Source: an uncultured Faecalibacterium sp.
GTDB taxonomy: Bacteria; Bacillota; Clostridia; Oscillospirales; Ruminococcaceae
DNA: 64,000 nucleotides
Assembly (NCBI GenBank): GCA_937880095.1
Contig: CALFLK010000012.1
Coordinates: forward strand, 112,346-176,345
Reading direction: 5' to 3'
Below, piece by piece: positions 14,979 to 22,299 of the stretch. A program made the translations under genes and the position numbers. The number at the start of each line of letters is the position of its first letter. Position 1 is the stretch's first letter. Under the pieces are notes generated by a model. That model was not told the origin of the DNA, did no database searches, and saw only the letters and a list, made by a program, of their open reading frames with translations.

Positions 14979-15692
14979 TTAATCGTTCAAATCATCCTCA
15001 GAGTTCTCAGAAGTCGATAGTCGTTTCTGCTGGTCGCTTGCAATGTAGCGTTCTCTGATTTCATCAGCGGAATAGTCGTTGTCGTTCTGCTGGTTCGGTG
15101 TGAGGACGTACTCGGTCTTGTCTTGGTAGCCATAGTTGTTTTTGCCGAGGAAGATACCAGCTACCGGGTTGACCTTGCCACTTTGCATATAGTTTTCCCA
15201 CAAATTTTCGAGCAAAAAGTACGCCTTTTTTATTACGACCGCCACCTCCGGCGGCAACGCTGTCTTATATCCCGAACCTCCTGTCGCAACATCATGTGTA
15301 ACCGCATAAAGCCACTGTCTGTTGTGTCCGTTCAATGCAATCGCCATACCTACAACCGTAGGTTTCATGTCATACTGTGCATACAAAGCAAAATAGTCGG
15401 AAAGTCGCTGTTGCACCTCCAACGGATTCTCCATGTCAATGTCCGGCATATTCATCAATGCCATATTGACGGAGAGGAACTTCGTGTTATCACCAGCTTC
15501 AAGCCCCGGAGCGATGTTTTCCGGCTTCAACCAGTTATTACCTCCTCGGGGCTTACCTTTCTTCTTAGGCTTTGTCTCTTTCTTTCCAGTAGTCGCAACG
15601 GCTTTCGTTCCGACATTCTCCTCGCTGGAAACAGTCTCCTTAGTCGCAACCGTCTCCTCGGAACTGTCTGCTAACAGCTTATCTATATCCAT
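14979..15692 (-). CDS. Terminase small subunit (putative)
   Basis: 237 residues. The N-terminal ~55 are acidic then lysine-rich and low-complexity (MDIDKLLADSSEE ... KKETKPKKKGKPRGGNN). The folded part has helices and ends with GIFLGKNNYGYQDKTEYVL (about 180-198), the G-Y-x-D-K-x-E end typical of small terminases. It recognises the packaging start and recruits the large subunit. Unusually, it lies 4.9 kb upstream of terL, with a recombinase/HTH cassette between them. Flanking dyads and iterons support a packaging-site location. Confidence 0.7.
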   Translation of the reverse strand: MDIDKLLADSSEETVATKETVSSEENVGTKAVATTGKKETKPKKKGKPRGGNNWLKPENIAPGLEAGDNTKFLSVNMALMNMPDIDMENPLEVQQRLSDYFALYAQYDMKPTVVGMAIALNGHNRQWLYAVTHDVATGGSGYKTALPPEVAVVIKKAYFLLENLWENYMQSGKVNPVAGIFLGKNNYGYQDKTEYVLTPNQQNDNDYSADEIRERYIASDQQKRLSTSENSEDDLND

Positions 15693-15703
15693 TTCAGTCT
15701 CCT

Positions 15704-15850
15704 TTCTTCTTATTCTTATTGCAGTAGTAGAAGTAGTTGAAAATCGGTTTTTGCGTATAACTTCTATATATAGGGATTTTTCTATATAGAGGAAGTTACA
15801 CGCAATACCTTGAGAACAGCTACTTTAACTACTGTAATAATAAGAATAAC
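15704..15850. repeat. Large nested inverted repeat upstream of terS
   Basis: The outer arms (TTCTTATTCTTATT-GCAGTAGT near 15704 and CTACTGTAATAATAAGAAT near 15829-15848) surround an inner dyad at 15751-15805 with arms TTGCGTATAACTTC / GAAGTTACACGCAA and an AT-rich centre at about 15777. The whole is a ~146-bp imperfect palindrome between the terS start and the upstream gene. It could be a packaging or nicking site, or a regulator binding site; no ORF is present. Confidence 0.6.
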
Positions 15851-15861
15851 TCGTTCTTATG

Positions 15862-15884
15862 AAAAGATTGTTTTTCAATCTTTT
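15862..15884 (-). terminator. Hairpin after the 15935 gene
   Basis: AAAAGATTG (15862-15870) pairs with CAATCTTTT (15876-15884); on the minus strand TTTTC follows. It is a plausible weak terminator for the replication operon before terS. Confidence 0.45.
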
Positions 15885-15934
15885 GCAGATAATTTGGTAA
15901 ATGTCGTTTTTGATAAATACTTATCCGTTCTGTG

Positions 15935-16171
15935 TTAAATGAAGTTTTTGCTCTCGTAGTAGTCAATCACTCGTTTAACCTCAACCGATTTCAGCACAAC
16001 GATTCTGTAATCTTTGCCGCACTTCCTCTTAACCCAAAAGTCGTGTGCGGCTTCTGCGATAGAGCTGTAAGTGAGCATTTTCGTCTTGCTGGTACGCTGG
16101 TGAGGAGGACGGTATCGGTAGTCTGTGCCATACAAAAACTTCCCGGTCTTAATGTTCTGAATCGCAAACAT
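15935..16171 (-). CDS. Hypothetical phage protein, 78 residues
   Basis: MFAIQNIKTGKFLYGTDYRYRPPHQRTS... a small alpha/beta protein common in layout in Firmicutes phages (F-A-I-x-N-x-x-T-G-K-F-L start). Function unknown. It overlaps the upstream gene by 23 nt and has GGAGGTAGACG before the ATG. Last gene of the long leftward early operon before the terS regulatory region. Confidence 0.65.
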   Translation of the reverse strand: MFAIQNIKTGKFLYGTDYRYRPPHQRTSKTKMLTYSSIAEAAHDFWVKRKCGKDYRIVVLKSVEVKRVIDYYESKNFI

Positions 16172-16331
16172 CGTCTACCTCCTTACCAGTACCTCCGAAC
16201 GCTTCCTTGATACATCTGCCGAACTCTTTAAGAGCTACACCAGCAGAGTAAGCGGCAAAGTCGAAGGTCTTCTCAATCTCGGGGTAACGACTGCGGACGT
16301 ATTCAGCAAGTATGTCGTTTCGTGTCTTCAT
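16149..16331 (-). CDS. Hypothetical phage protein, 60 residues
   Basis: Start chosen at the ATG at 16331 (MKTRNDILAEYVRSRYPEIEKTFDF), which has GAGGAGTTGGGAA at proper distance. The frame extends to 16361, but that longer form lacks a ribosome site. It resembles small phage proteins with an I-L-x-x-Y-V-x-x-x-Y-P start. It overlaps both neighbours. Confidence 0.6.
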   Translation of the reverse strand: MKTRNDILAEYVRSRYPEIEKTFDFAAYSAGVALKEFGRCIKEAFGGTGKEVDDVCDSEH

Positions 16332-16620
16332 TTCCCAACTCCTCCTCGAGAATCTTTTCAAGCTCCCTCGTGCCGACAGCTTTCATGTAGGTGTGCGGAG
16401 CTTTGACGGTAGATACCTTAATTGCACTCTCCTCGATACGAGCCTTGAGACGTTCCAACAGAGAAGCGTTCTCTACCTTGGCACTATGATTGAAAAGTCG
16501 TATCTCGTCTTTCTTGAGCCATTTCTGCCACTTACCACAAGCGGAGCAGTAAAGCCCTGTCTGATTGCCGTGTTCCTCGGTGAAGAACTCCTTGCCACCA
16601 CATTTGCAAACCATATTCAT
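16303..16620 (-). CDS. Small zinc-ribbon protein
   Basis: 105 residues. The N-terminus is a four-cysteine zinc ribbon: MVCKCGGKEFFTEEHGNQT followed by LYCSACGKWQKWLKKDE (C5, C7 and C29, C32 approximately). The rest is a charged helix. Such ribbons in phage early operons usually bind nucleic acid or partner proteins. Function otherwise unknown. Confidence 0.65.
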   Translation of the reverse strand: MNMVCKCGGKEFFTEEHGNQTGLYCSACGKWQKWLKKDEIRLFNHSAKVENASLLERLKARIEESAIKVSTVKAPHTYMKAVGTRELEKILEEELGNEDTKRHTC

Positions 16621-16634
16621 AACAGCGTCCTCCT

Positions 16635-16862
16635 TTACAGCTCGTAGTAAGATTTTACCGACTTGCCGATTTCTACCGACAGCTTTGCGGCAATGACACG
16701 AGCGTGTTCGTACTGGGCTTTCACACCAGTTTTATAAGTACCTTCCCATTTCTTCTCCGGGTGCTTTGCGGCTTCCCGGATATTGTTATCGTTGTCCATG
16801 AGAAGGTCAGCTTGGTACAGGTTCAAGAGCCGTACCAACTCTTGTTTTTCTGCTAACTGCAT
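16635..16862 (-). CDS. Hypothetical phage protein, 75 residues
   Basis: MQLAEKQELVRLLNLYQADLL... is fully helical with a basic C-terminus. Its ATG overlaps the TAA of the preceding gene (TAATG), giving translational coupling. No recognised domain. Confidence 0.6.
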   Translation of the reverse strand: MQLAEKQELVRLLNLYQADLLMDNDNNIREAAKHPEKKWEGTYKTGVKAQYEHARVIAAKLSVEIGKSVKSYYEL

Positions 16863-17041
16863 TATGATTCCTCCTTATCTTGAGACTGCCGCTGATAGAA
16901 GCTGTGAAGAATACTCTTTGCGGCAAGAATCCCTTCTTTGTAACCGTCCTCACGCTTGAAATTTCCAGTACGACCATAGGGGTTATTTTCGGATTTCTTA
17001 GTGAGGGCGGCTTGGAGAGCTTCGTACTCCCATTGTTTCAT
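16862..17041 (-). CDS. Hypothetical phage protein, 59 residues
   Basis: Short frame MKQWEYEALQAALTKKSENN ... QDKEES. The ATG at 17041 overlaps the end of the 105-residue gene, and its TAA overlaps the next ATG. A GRTGNFKREDGYKEGILAAKSIL core suggests a small alpha/beta fold. The tight 1-4 nt overlaps on both sides are the main evidence that it is real. Confidence 0.55.
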   Translation of the reverse strand: MKQWEYEALQAALTKKSENNPYGRTGNFKREDGYKEGILAAKSILHSFYQRQSQDKEES

Positions 17042-17355
17042 ACCTCGACCTCCTTCAAGTCTTCCTTGAGAAGAAGCAAAAGCTCCTTCAAATCAGCAAG
17101 GGTGAATCCTTCCTTGTTACAGGTGTTGGTTCGTCCCAAATGCTTATACCAGTTGATAATCGTGCCGCTGTCACGATGAATGATATAAAACTCGTCTTCC
17201 CAGCGATAGAGAAGGAAGTTCTCGGTGTTCTGTGGATAACCACACATTACATCAATGTCAATGATTTCATCATCGGTGAAAACTTCTCCGAACACTTTAC
17301 AGAAATCGTCTCTGTCAAAGTGATACTGCGGAAGGGTTTCGAGATATTTGCTCAT
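17038..17355 (-). CDS. Hypothetical phage protein, 105 residues
   Basis: Start at the ATG at 17355 (MSKYLETLPQYHFDRDDFCKVFGE), preceded by GGAGGTGCTGTA and overlapping the helicase stop (TAATG); an upstream start in the same frame at 17427 would lie inside the helicase gene. The sequence is acidic with DDEIIDIDVMCGYP and a HRDSGTIINWYKHLGRTN segment. Function unknown. Confidence 0.65.
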   Translation of the reverse strand: MSKYLETLPQYHFDRDDFCKVFGEVFTDDEIIDIDVMCGYPQNTENFLLYRWEDEFYIIHRDSGTIINWYKHLGRTNTCNKEGFTLADLKELLLLLKEDLKEVEV

Positions 17356-18845
17356 TACAGCACCTCCTTCAATTTCAAACCACAATAGGTTGCATAGCCG
17401 CTCGAGGTCGATTTCCTGTCGAACCACTCCGGGTGACGCTCCATTTCAGAATTGAACTTACGAGCCGACAGGATATAAGCACCCTCGGACTTCGCCCAAA
17501 TCTTGAAAGCGTTGTACAGGTCTTTCGCCTTGATAACGGTTGGCGAGCTTTCCTCCGGGACACGCTCACAGCGGTTCTCGAGGAACTGCAATACGAGGTC
17601 GTTATCACGCTCGTACTTGGTGACAACCGATTTCAGACTACCGCTCATTGCAAGTCCACGTTCCTTGTAGTGGATATACCCACGCACCAGCCACATGAAA
17701 ATGCCGCTCATGCTGGACTGTTCACACAGCTCGTCCTTTAGGTGAGTGTCCTGTTCCTCCGGGGAGAAGTGGCGGTTGAACTCTACCACCTTGATACGCT
17801 CGGAAGCGAACAGGGACTTGTCCGTTACCATCGGAAGGTCGTTACAGGAAAGCCATAAGGTGAACTGCGGCTTGAATGTGATTGCCGACTGATACAACGC
17901 ACGAGCCGAGATTTCCTCGCCGCCTGTAAGCTGTTTGATTTTCTCCTCGTCCAGCTTGCCGTATTCGTTGCTCTCGGACATTGTGACGAAGCGTTTGCCC
18001 TTCAACCCGGCGAGGGTAGGACTGGCGGCTTCTGCGTCCTTCTGACGGTCTCCACGGCAAATCATACCGACCGGGGCAACCTTGGCATAGTCACCGAGCA
18101 TGGTCTCGATGGTGTTGAGCAGAGTAGACTTACCGTTACGAGTGGTCTTACCATGAAGAATGAACATACACTCCTCATTGCTCATACCCAGCATAGAGTA
18201 GCCCAAAGCCCTTTGAAGGAAGTCTGCCTTGTCCTCGTCATTCTGTGTGACCTCTTTAATGAACTTCTCCCAGCGTTTACACTTAACCGTCTTGGAGATA
18301 GTGTGGCTAAATGCTGTCTGCATGGTGAGAAAATCGTCCCAGCTATGTTCCCGGAAGGAGAAGTCTCGAAGGTCGTATGTACCGTTGAGACAGTTAATGA
18401 GATAGGGGTCTGCGTCAAACTGCACAGCAGAGATACGAAGCTCACCTGTTGCGTCCTTGAGGATTCTATCTCGCATACGCCTGTCACCCATCTTATTGAC
18501 GAACCCGGTGTAGGACTTTCGGGTATCATCGTCCTCGATTTCTCCGCAGTAGAGAATCATCAAACGAACGAAATCTTTAATCTTCTCGGACACGAGAATT
18601 GCTCCCTCGTCCTTACGCCATGCTCCCTCGTGATAGGTGTACCAGCTCTTGTGTTCCGGGCAGTAGCGAGCTTCGTGAGAATAGAGCAAGCCAAACAGGT
18701 TTGCCATACCCATTTCAGACCACTCAAACCCGGAGCTGGTCTCGTCTGCTTTCTCGGGGTGATACTGCTTAATCAGATACATCTTCGATGATAAGTCCTC
18801 GTCCATAATGACACGACCGTTGCGTGTCTCGAAAAGCTCTTGCAT
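17355..18845 (-). CDS. Replicative helicase/primase-helicase, SF3 (D5/P4-type)
   Basis: 496 residues. The N-terminal D5-like region (about 40-200) includes YCPEHKSWYTYHEGAWRKD. The Walker A is LHGKTTRNGKST (about 230-241), followed by Walker B/sensor segments (GKRFVTMSESNEYGKLDEEKIKQLTGG; FTLWLSCNDLP near 330). It unwinds phage DNA at the origin. It is encoded apart from the primase (20970-21794), an arrangement seen in many Firmicutes phages. Its start GTGATAAGTAATG follows GGGAGG and overlaps the previous stop. Confidence 0.9.
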   Translation of the reverse strand: MQELFETRNGRVIMDEDLSSKMYLIKQYHPEKADETSSGFEWSEMGMANLFGLLYSHEARYCPEHKSWYTYHEGAWRKDEGAILVSEKIKDFVRLMILYCGEIEDDDTRKSYTGFVNKMGDRRMRDRILKDATGELRISAVQFDADPYLINCLNGTYDLRDFSFREHSWDDFLTMQTAFSHTISKTVKCKRWEKFIKEVTQNDEDKADFLQRALGYSMLGMSNEECMFILHGKTTRNGKSTLLNTIETMLGDYAKVAPVGMICRGDRQKDAEAASPTLAGLKGKRFVTMSESNEYGKLDEEKIKQLTGGEEISARALYQSAITFKPQFTLWLSCNDLPMVTDKSLFASERIKVVEFNRHFSPEEQDTHLKDELCEQSSMSGIFMWLVRGYIHYKERGLAMSGSLKSVVTKYERDNDLVLQFLENRCERVPEESSPTVIKAKDLYNAFKIWAKSEGAYILSARKFNSEMERHPEWFDRKSTSSGYATYCGLKLKEVL

Positions 18846-19234
18846 TACTTATCACCTCCCAGCAGAGTAATCGCCAAATCAATAAGGTCTGACAGGCGGC
18901 AACGGATTTCATAGAATCCGAAAGAGTGTCCGTCCTCATAGGCACGATTCCAAATGGCTTCCGCTTTCTTGCGAGAGAGCCTGTGACCCACTTCATACTG
19001 AATCTTTTCGATAATCAGATTGTAGACGGAATCTCGAGCCTTGTTCTTCTCGGTGTTGAGCCGAGCGACTTCACTCTGATACTTCTTGTTATTCAATTCG
19101 ACCTGTTCTCTGTTCCATTTCACAGACTGGTCTTCATCGAAAATATGATTGCCGGGGACTTTTTGCAACCCAATCGGGCGGCACGACATTCGGTTCATAA
19201 TGTCGAACTCATTCTGAATGTCTTCCCAGCTCAT
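18845..19234 (-). CDS. Hypothetical phage protein, about 129 residues
   Basis: MSWEDIQNEFDIMNRMSCRPIGLQKVP... Start chosen at 19234 because of AAAGGAGCTGAT; the frame is open to 19261 with other ATG/GTG codons. It is charged and helical in the middle (NREQVELNNKKYQSEVARL), ending in SRKKAEAIWNRAYEDGHSFGFYEIRCRLSDLIDLA. It resembles hypothetical proteins next to phage helicase genes. Its stop overlaps the helicase start. Confidence 0.6.
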   Translation of the reverse strand: MSWEDIQNEFDIMNRMSCRPIGLQKVPGNHIFDEDQSVKWNREQVELNNKKYQSEVARLNTEKNKARDSVYNLIIEKIQYEVGHRLSRKKAEAIWNRAYEDGHSFGFYEIRCRLSDLIDLAITLLGGDK

Positions 19235-19257
19235 ATCAGCTCCTTTACCCATATCCA

Positions 19258-19716
19258 TCACCTCGCCATTACCTTATTGAGAAGGTCTTCGTAAAGGTGC
19301 TTGTAAAGATTCCTCTCGACCGTTACAGAGTTGTCAACAGGCTCACCATCGACCACAGGAGCGGCGATACCGAGTGAGCAGAGGATTCCAGCATTGACAC
19401 CCTCCATTTTCTTATCGGTACAGGTACGGACGAAATCGCCCAGCCTGTCCTTATTGACCGTGTAGATGGTCTCACACAGAGCGGTTGAAGGAATCTTGCA
19501 CAGCACCTGTGCATGAGTAGGCATGAGACGCTTTTCCTTGGTGGTGAGATAGACCACCTCGACAACATCTGCGTGTTCATTCAATTTATCAGAGGAGACA
19601 ACGATTGCTGGTCTTCCCTCTGCATTACTCGGGTCTGTGGCGTAGCACTTGGAGTTGGAAATGTAGAAAATATCTCCTCGCTTCGCCGGGACGCTCTTAT
19701 TCATGTAATATGCCAT
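19258..19716 (-). CDS. MazF/PemK-like protein
   Basis: 152 residues. PAKRGDIFYISNS (about 10-22) and GRPAIVVSSDKLNEHADVVEVVYLTT (about 35-60) are the G-D-I/V and R-P-x-V-V-V-S strands of the MazF/PemK fold; ALCETIYTVNKDRLGDFV matches the later conserved strand. Family members cleave RNA as toxins. No antitoxin-like gene is obvious beside it. In a phage early operon it could act in host takeover or be a non-toxic relative. The start overlaps the upstream TAA. Confidence 0.7.
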   Translation of the reverse strand: MAYYMNKSVPAKRGDIFYISNSKCYATDPSNAEGRPAIVVSSDKLNEHADVVEVVYLTTKEKRLMPTHAQVLCKIPSTALCETIYTVNKDRLGDFVRTCTDKKMEGVNAGILCSLGIAAPVVDGEPVDNSVTVERNLYKHLYEDLLNKVMAR

Positions 19717-19883
19717 TATTTCTTACCTCCCATAACTGCGATTGCACATTTCTGTTTGTCCTCCAACCACCACGAACACTGCTCGGTTACGCAGAAAACA
19801 GGCTGTGTGCCAATTTTCACGGTGTTATTCTCGTCTACGACAGTGTTAGTCGTGAGGAGAGGACAGATTTTGTTCTGTTCCAT
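19716..19883 (-). CDS. Small cysteine-containing protein, 55 residues
   Basis: Frame MEQNKICPLLTTNTVVDENN ... MGGKK. C7, C31, C36 and C44 (approximately; FCVTEQCSWWLEDKQKCAI) could bind zinc. The ATG at 19883 follows AGGAGGTTATCAGAAA and its TAA overlaps the MazF-like start. The pattern I-C-P-L ... C-x(4)-C-A-W/S-W is common in small Clostridia phage proteins. Function unknown. Confidence 0.6.
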   Translation of the reverse strand: MEQNKICPLLTTNTVVDENNTVKIGTQPVFCVTEQCSWWLEDKQKCAIAVMGGKK

Positions 19884-20016
19884 TTTCTGATAACCTCCTA
19901 TATTTTCCGCAGTAACACTTTGAGGATTTGCACCTCAAAGTGTAGCGGCATTGATTATGTAGAGGGCAAGCGTGGCAGACACATCTTTTCTTACAGTCTT
20001 CACATCTTGTCTGCAC
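19846..20016 (-). CDS. Cysteine-rich micro-protein (GTG start), 56 residues
   Basis: From the GTG at 20016, with GGAGG eight nt upstream, the frame encodes nine cysteines in the first 36 residues: C5, C8, C12, C14, C17, C23, C29, C34, C36 (CEDCKKRCVCHACPLHNQC in the middle). This density suggests real zinc binding. The 38-nt overlap with the next gene is unusual but that gene's ribosome site lies within it. A less likely alternative is the ATG frame at 20022 (28 residues). Confidence 0.45.
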   Translation of the reverse strand: MQTRCEDCKKRCVCHACPLHNQCRYTLRCKSSKCYCGKYRRLSENGTEQNLSSPHD

Positions 20017-20042
20017 GACATTCACCTCCGTTCTTTATTGAA

Positions 20043-20063
20043 CTCGCCCCACAAGGGGGCGAG
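20043..20063 (-). terminator. GC-rich hairpin after the DUF6273-like gene
   Basis: CTCGCCCC (20043-20050) pairs with GGGGCGAG (20056-20063) just downstream of the stop at 20067. No long T run follows on the minus strand, so termination may be partial. Confidence 0.5.
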
Positions 20064-20066
20064 ATT

Positions 20067-20654
20067 TTAGGATAAGAGAAAGACCGGGCGAACGCCAAGA
20101 GAATTGGAAGCGTTGTAGTAGGTCGCAAGACCGTTGTTGTCGACAATGGCGAAATGGGAAGCGGAATCTTCAACCTTGTTCTGCAACCAGTACCATTCCC
20201 ATGTACCTGTCTCCGAGCCTTTGAAAGCGATACGCTCACGGCGGTTCTCCATGCCGTAGAAGCGTCTAACAGATACAGGCTCGTCCTTACCGTAAGGGTT
20301 CTCTCCGAAGATTTCACGCTCGGTAGGAATACGGAGCATATCAAAGCAGTTCGTCTGACCTACTCGCATACCAACCATGCGACCCTTGATTTCCTCCGGG
20401 AAGCTCTCGAAGATTTCTCCGTTCAACTTCTTGCGAAGGTCGGAATGTTCGTAGTCAACCTTTTCGGCTCTGCCGGGATTCTCGAACATTTTCTGCTCGT
20501 CCTTGAGACAGTCAACGGTGATGAAAAGCATACCGTTCGGGGTCTCACGAATGGCTTTCGCCTTAACCTTTTCCCCTGTGGTGAGTGTGAAGGAGATAAT
20601 GTCTCCCAGTTCAAACAGTTCAGTGTCAATAGTCATGTTTCTCATAACTTCCAT
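20067..20654 (-). CDS. DUF6273-like protein (C-type-lectin/FGE-like fold, putative)
   Basis: 195 residues from the ATG at 20654 (MEVMRNMTIDTELFELGD), which has AAGGAGGATTTTATC; the frame runs further up to 20723 but without a ribosome site. The N-terminus is a beta domain. The C-terminal half has R-x-P-T-E-R-E-I-F-G, GTWEWYWLQNK and the closing NASNSLGVRPVFLL, the mark of DUF6273/SUMF1-like proteins. Members are often variable proteins or surface-binding modules. It has its own promoter. No reverse transcriptase is nearby. Function unknown. Confidence 0.65.
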   Translation of the reverse strand: MEVMRNMTIDTELFELGDIISFTLTTGEKVKAKAIRETPNGMLFITVDCLKDEQKMFENPGRAEKVDYEHSDLRKKLNGEIFESFPEEIKGRMVGMRVGQTNCFDMLRIPTEREIFGENPYGKDEPVSVRRFYGMENRRERIAFKGSETGTWEWYWLQNKVEDSASHFAIVDNNGLATYYNASNSLGVRPVFLLS

Positions 20655-20707
20655 GATAAAATCCTCCTTAATCTTTATTGGATAAGTTTTTGTCTTGCTG
20701 TGATTAT

Positions 20708-20763
20708 AAGATAACACATACAAGATTGAATGTCAATACCTAAAAGATAAATTTTTATCTTTT
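20708..20763 (-). promoter_or_regulatory. Promoter and AT-rich dyad upstream of the DUF6273-like gene
   Basis: The -35 TTGACA is the complement of 20731-20736, with a 17-bp spacer and the -10 TATCTT (complement of 20708-20713). Just upstream AAAAGATA (20742-20749) and TATCTTTT (20756-20763) form a perfect 8-bp dyad that could be an operator or the terminator of the preceding gene. Confidence 0.6.
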
Positions 20764-20772
20764 CTGTGCAAG

Positions 20773-20973
20773 TTATCGTCTTCTATGTTCAAGTGCTTTT
20801 CGCACTCCCTCTGAGCGTTGCTCGTATAGCTCACTGAATCGCCTATGTTCCTCACGAATGACTTTCTTTTCTTCCTCCCACAGTGCCTTTTCGTATAGGT
20901 ACTCGGGACATACACCGTGACAGCCGGGGTGTCGCTTCGGAGCAACGCAGTCCTTACAGCATTTAATCTTCAT
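20773..20973 (-). CDS. Small cysteine-cluster protein, 66 residues
   Basis: MKIKCCKDCVAPKRHPGCHGVCPEYLYEKALWEEE...: C5, C6, C9, C18, C22 and H19 make a compact zinc-binding N-terminus, followed by a long charged helix. The C-x-x-C ... P-G-C-H-x-x-C-x-x-Y pattern recurs in Firmicutes phage early operons. Function unknown. It overlaps the primase stop by 4 nt. Confidence 0.7.
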   Translation of the reverse strand: MKIKCCKDCVAPKRHPGCHGVCPEYLYEKALWEEEKKVIREEHRRFSELYEQRSEGVRKALEHRRR

Positions 20974-21794
20974 CGCTTGTACCTCGTGACGCTGTTGCAG
21001 ATAGTTCGCAGTTCGTTCCTATCAAGAGGTGGGTCACAGGCAACCGTATTGGCGTACAACAGCTCATCGTAAATCTGTGACTTGGAGTAGCCTTGATTGT
21101 GAAGCATACCAGCGAGGGAGGTGAGACAGATATTGCGGCTTCCGTCCGGGATTCTCGGATAGACTGGACGGAGCTTCACACGCCCATTTACGACAGGTTC
21201 TTCCCATACAGGGGCGTATATCTTGTCTCGCCCAACAACCACCTTATCGGAGGTCTCTCGAGCTTCCGGGAAGTATTTCTCCACAACATAATCAATCGCT
21301 TCTTGATTCTCGATGATTTCTCTGTAGAGAAGGGTGTTCCCGGTCATAATGAAGTAGCGAGCCGCCTTGTAAATCTCCACGCCAGCAAGATTGTTCTTGC
21401 CCTTGAAGGGGAGAGTTCCACGGAGTAGGATATGGAATCCACGCCCACTCCGGGATTTCTCCGTATAGCTGTGGCACTTACCGACAATATCAGCCCCGAG
21501 GACGCTCATAAGACCGTCTTCATCGTACCCCTCGTCAATATCAATCCCGACATACCCATTGTCCGCAAACACGAAACCGCAGTAGTCGTAATAGTGCTGG
21601 TTGTACGATTCGAGAGCAGTCTCGAAATCAGACCATGTTTCCGGGTTGGTGGAGGAAGCGGCTTCGTTCTCCCATGCTTTCATGGGGACTTTGCTTCCAT
21701 CATTCGCACACACCCACTGGTCGAGTTTCTTTAATTCCTCGGGAATATTGTCATAGTAAACCACGCCGCTTTGCCACCTTTCTTTCCAGCTCAT
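20970..21794 (-). CDS. Archaeo-eukaryotic-type primase (prim-pol-like) protein
   Basis: 274 residues. The N-terminal domain has IPEELKKLDQWVCANDGSKVPMK, then GFVFADNGYVGIDIDEGYDE (catalytic acidic pair near 80-86), SRSGRGFHILLRGTLP (S-x-H-type nucleotide motif near 120) and GVEIYKAARYFIMTGNTL. The C-terminal ~60 residues (RNICLTSLAGMLHNQGYS ... CNSVTRYKR) resemble the PriCT helical module. It makes RNA/DNA primers for the SF3 helicase encoded 2 kb downstream. Confidence 0.85.
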   Translation of the reverse strand: MSWKERWQSGVVYYDNIPEELKKLDQWVCANDGSKVPMKAWENEAASSTNPETWSDFETALESYNQHYYDYCGFVFADNGYVGIDIDEGYDEDGLMSVLGADIVGKCHSYTEKSRSGRGFHILLRGTLPFKGKNNLAGVEIYKAARYFIMTGNTLLYREIIENQEAIDYVVEKYFPEARETSDKVVVGRDKIYAPVWEEPVVNGRVKLRPVYPRIPDGSRNICLTSLAGMLHNQGYSKSQIYDELLYANTVACDPPLDRNELRTICNSVTRYKR

Positions 21795-22047
21795 TTACGA
21801 GCTTCCAAACGCTGTCCTGTGAGATACCTTTGGACTTCGCCAACTGATAGATATTGTCCGGGACGGTATCGCCCTCACGATAGATATACAGGAGCATTGC
21901 TCGGTCATTATCGGAGAACGACTTGAGTGCGCTGTCACACGCCGCCCAGTTATGCTTGTCTGCTTCCGAGTGGAACTTAGGTCTGTCATGTCGAGCATAG
22001 AATCGCAGACAATGATTCACATACTCGGAGTAGAAAGTTCGGCTCAT
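21751..22047 (-). CDS. Hypothetical helical protein, 98 residues
   Basis: MSRTFYSEYVNHCLRFYARHDRP... with a C-terminal segment (NIYQLAKSKGISQDSVWKLVNELERKVAKRRGL) that looks like a helix-turn-helix of the sigma-factor-region-4 or phage transcription-regulator type. Could be a small DNA-binding regulator of phage genes. It overlaps the primase start by 44 nt and has AAGGAGG before the ATG. Confidence 0.6.
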   Translation of the reverse strand: MSRTFYSEYVNHCLRFYARHDRPKFHSEADKHNWAACDSALKSFSDNDRAMLLYIYREGDTVPDNIYQLAKSKGISQDSVWKLVNELERKVAKRRGLL

Positions 22048-22299
22048 TTACTTGCCCTCCTTCATTTCCCCATACATGGAACTCAACTGGGCTTTCTTTG
22101 CTGTCTTCTTGACCTCAACACCCTCGAAATACCACTGGTTATCAATGCAGATAGGGTAGTCCGGGTTGTCAGATTCCACCAGCTTACCAGTGTCAATGAT
22201 ATGCTGTGCCGCAGACACGGAGAGGTTGTTCTTTACGAAATCCTTCCCGGTGCGGAGCAGAGCGTTCACTCTGCCGTTGACGTTCTTCAACTTATACAT
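22048..22299 (-). CDS. Hypothetical phage protein, 83 residues
   Basis: Start at the ATG at 22299 (MYKLKNVNGRVNALLRTGKDFVKNN) with AAGGAGGTTATACACA. The frame extends to 22323 but overlaps the previous gene. It contains SVSAAQHIIDTGKLVESDNPDYPICIDNQWYFEG, an alpha/beta pattern seen in small phage proteins. Function unknown. Confidence 0.6.
   Translation of the reverse strand: MYKLKNVNGRVNALLRTGKDFVKNNLSVSAAQHIIDTGKLVESDNPDYPICIDNQWYFEGVEVKKTAKKAQLSSMYGEMKEGK

Noticed and set aside
14695..14979. 94-codon minus frame after terS (MTFDFSRAF...).
   Set aside because: It is built from the AGTCG iterons and a GC-rich stem, has no ribosome site and overlaps dyad and repeat elements.
20067..20654. 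Possible diversity-generating retroelement target.
   Set aside because: No reverse transcriptase, accessory gene or template/variable repeat pair was seen within the window.
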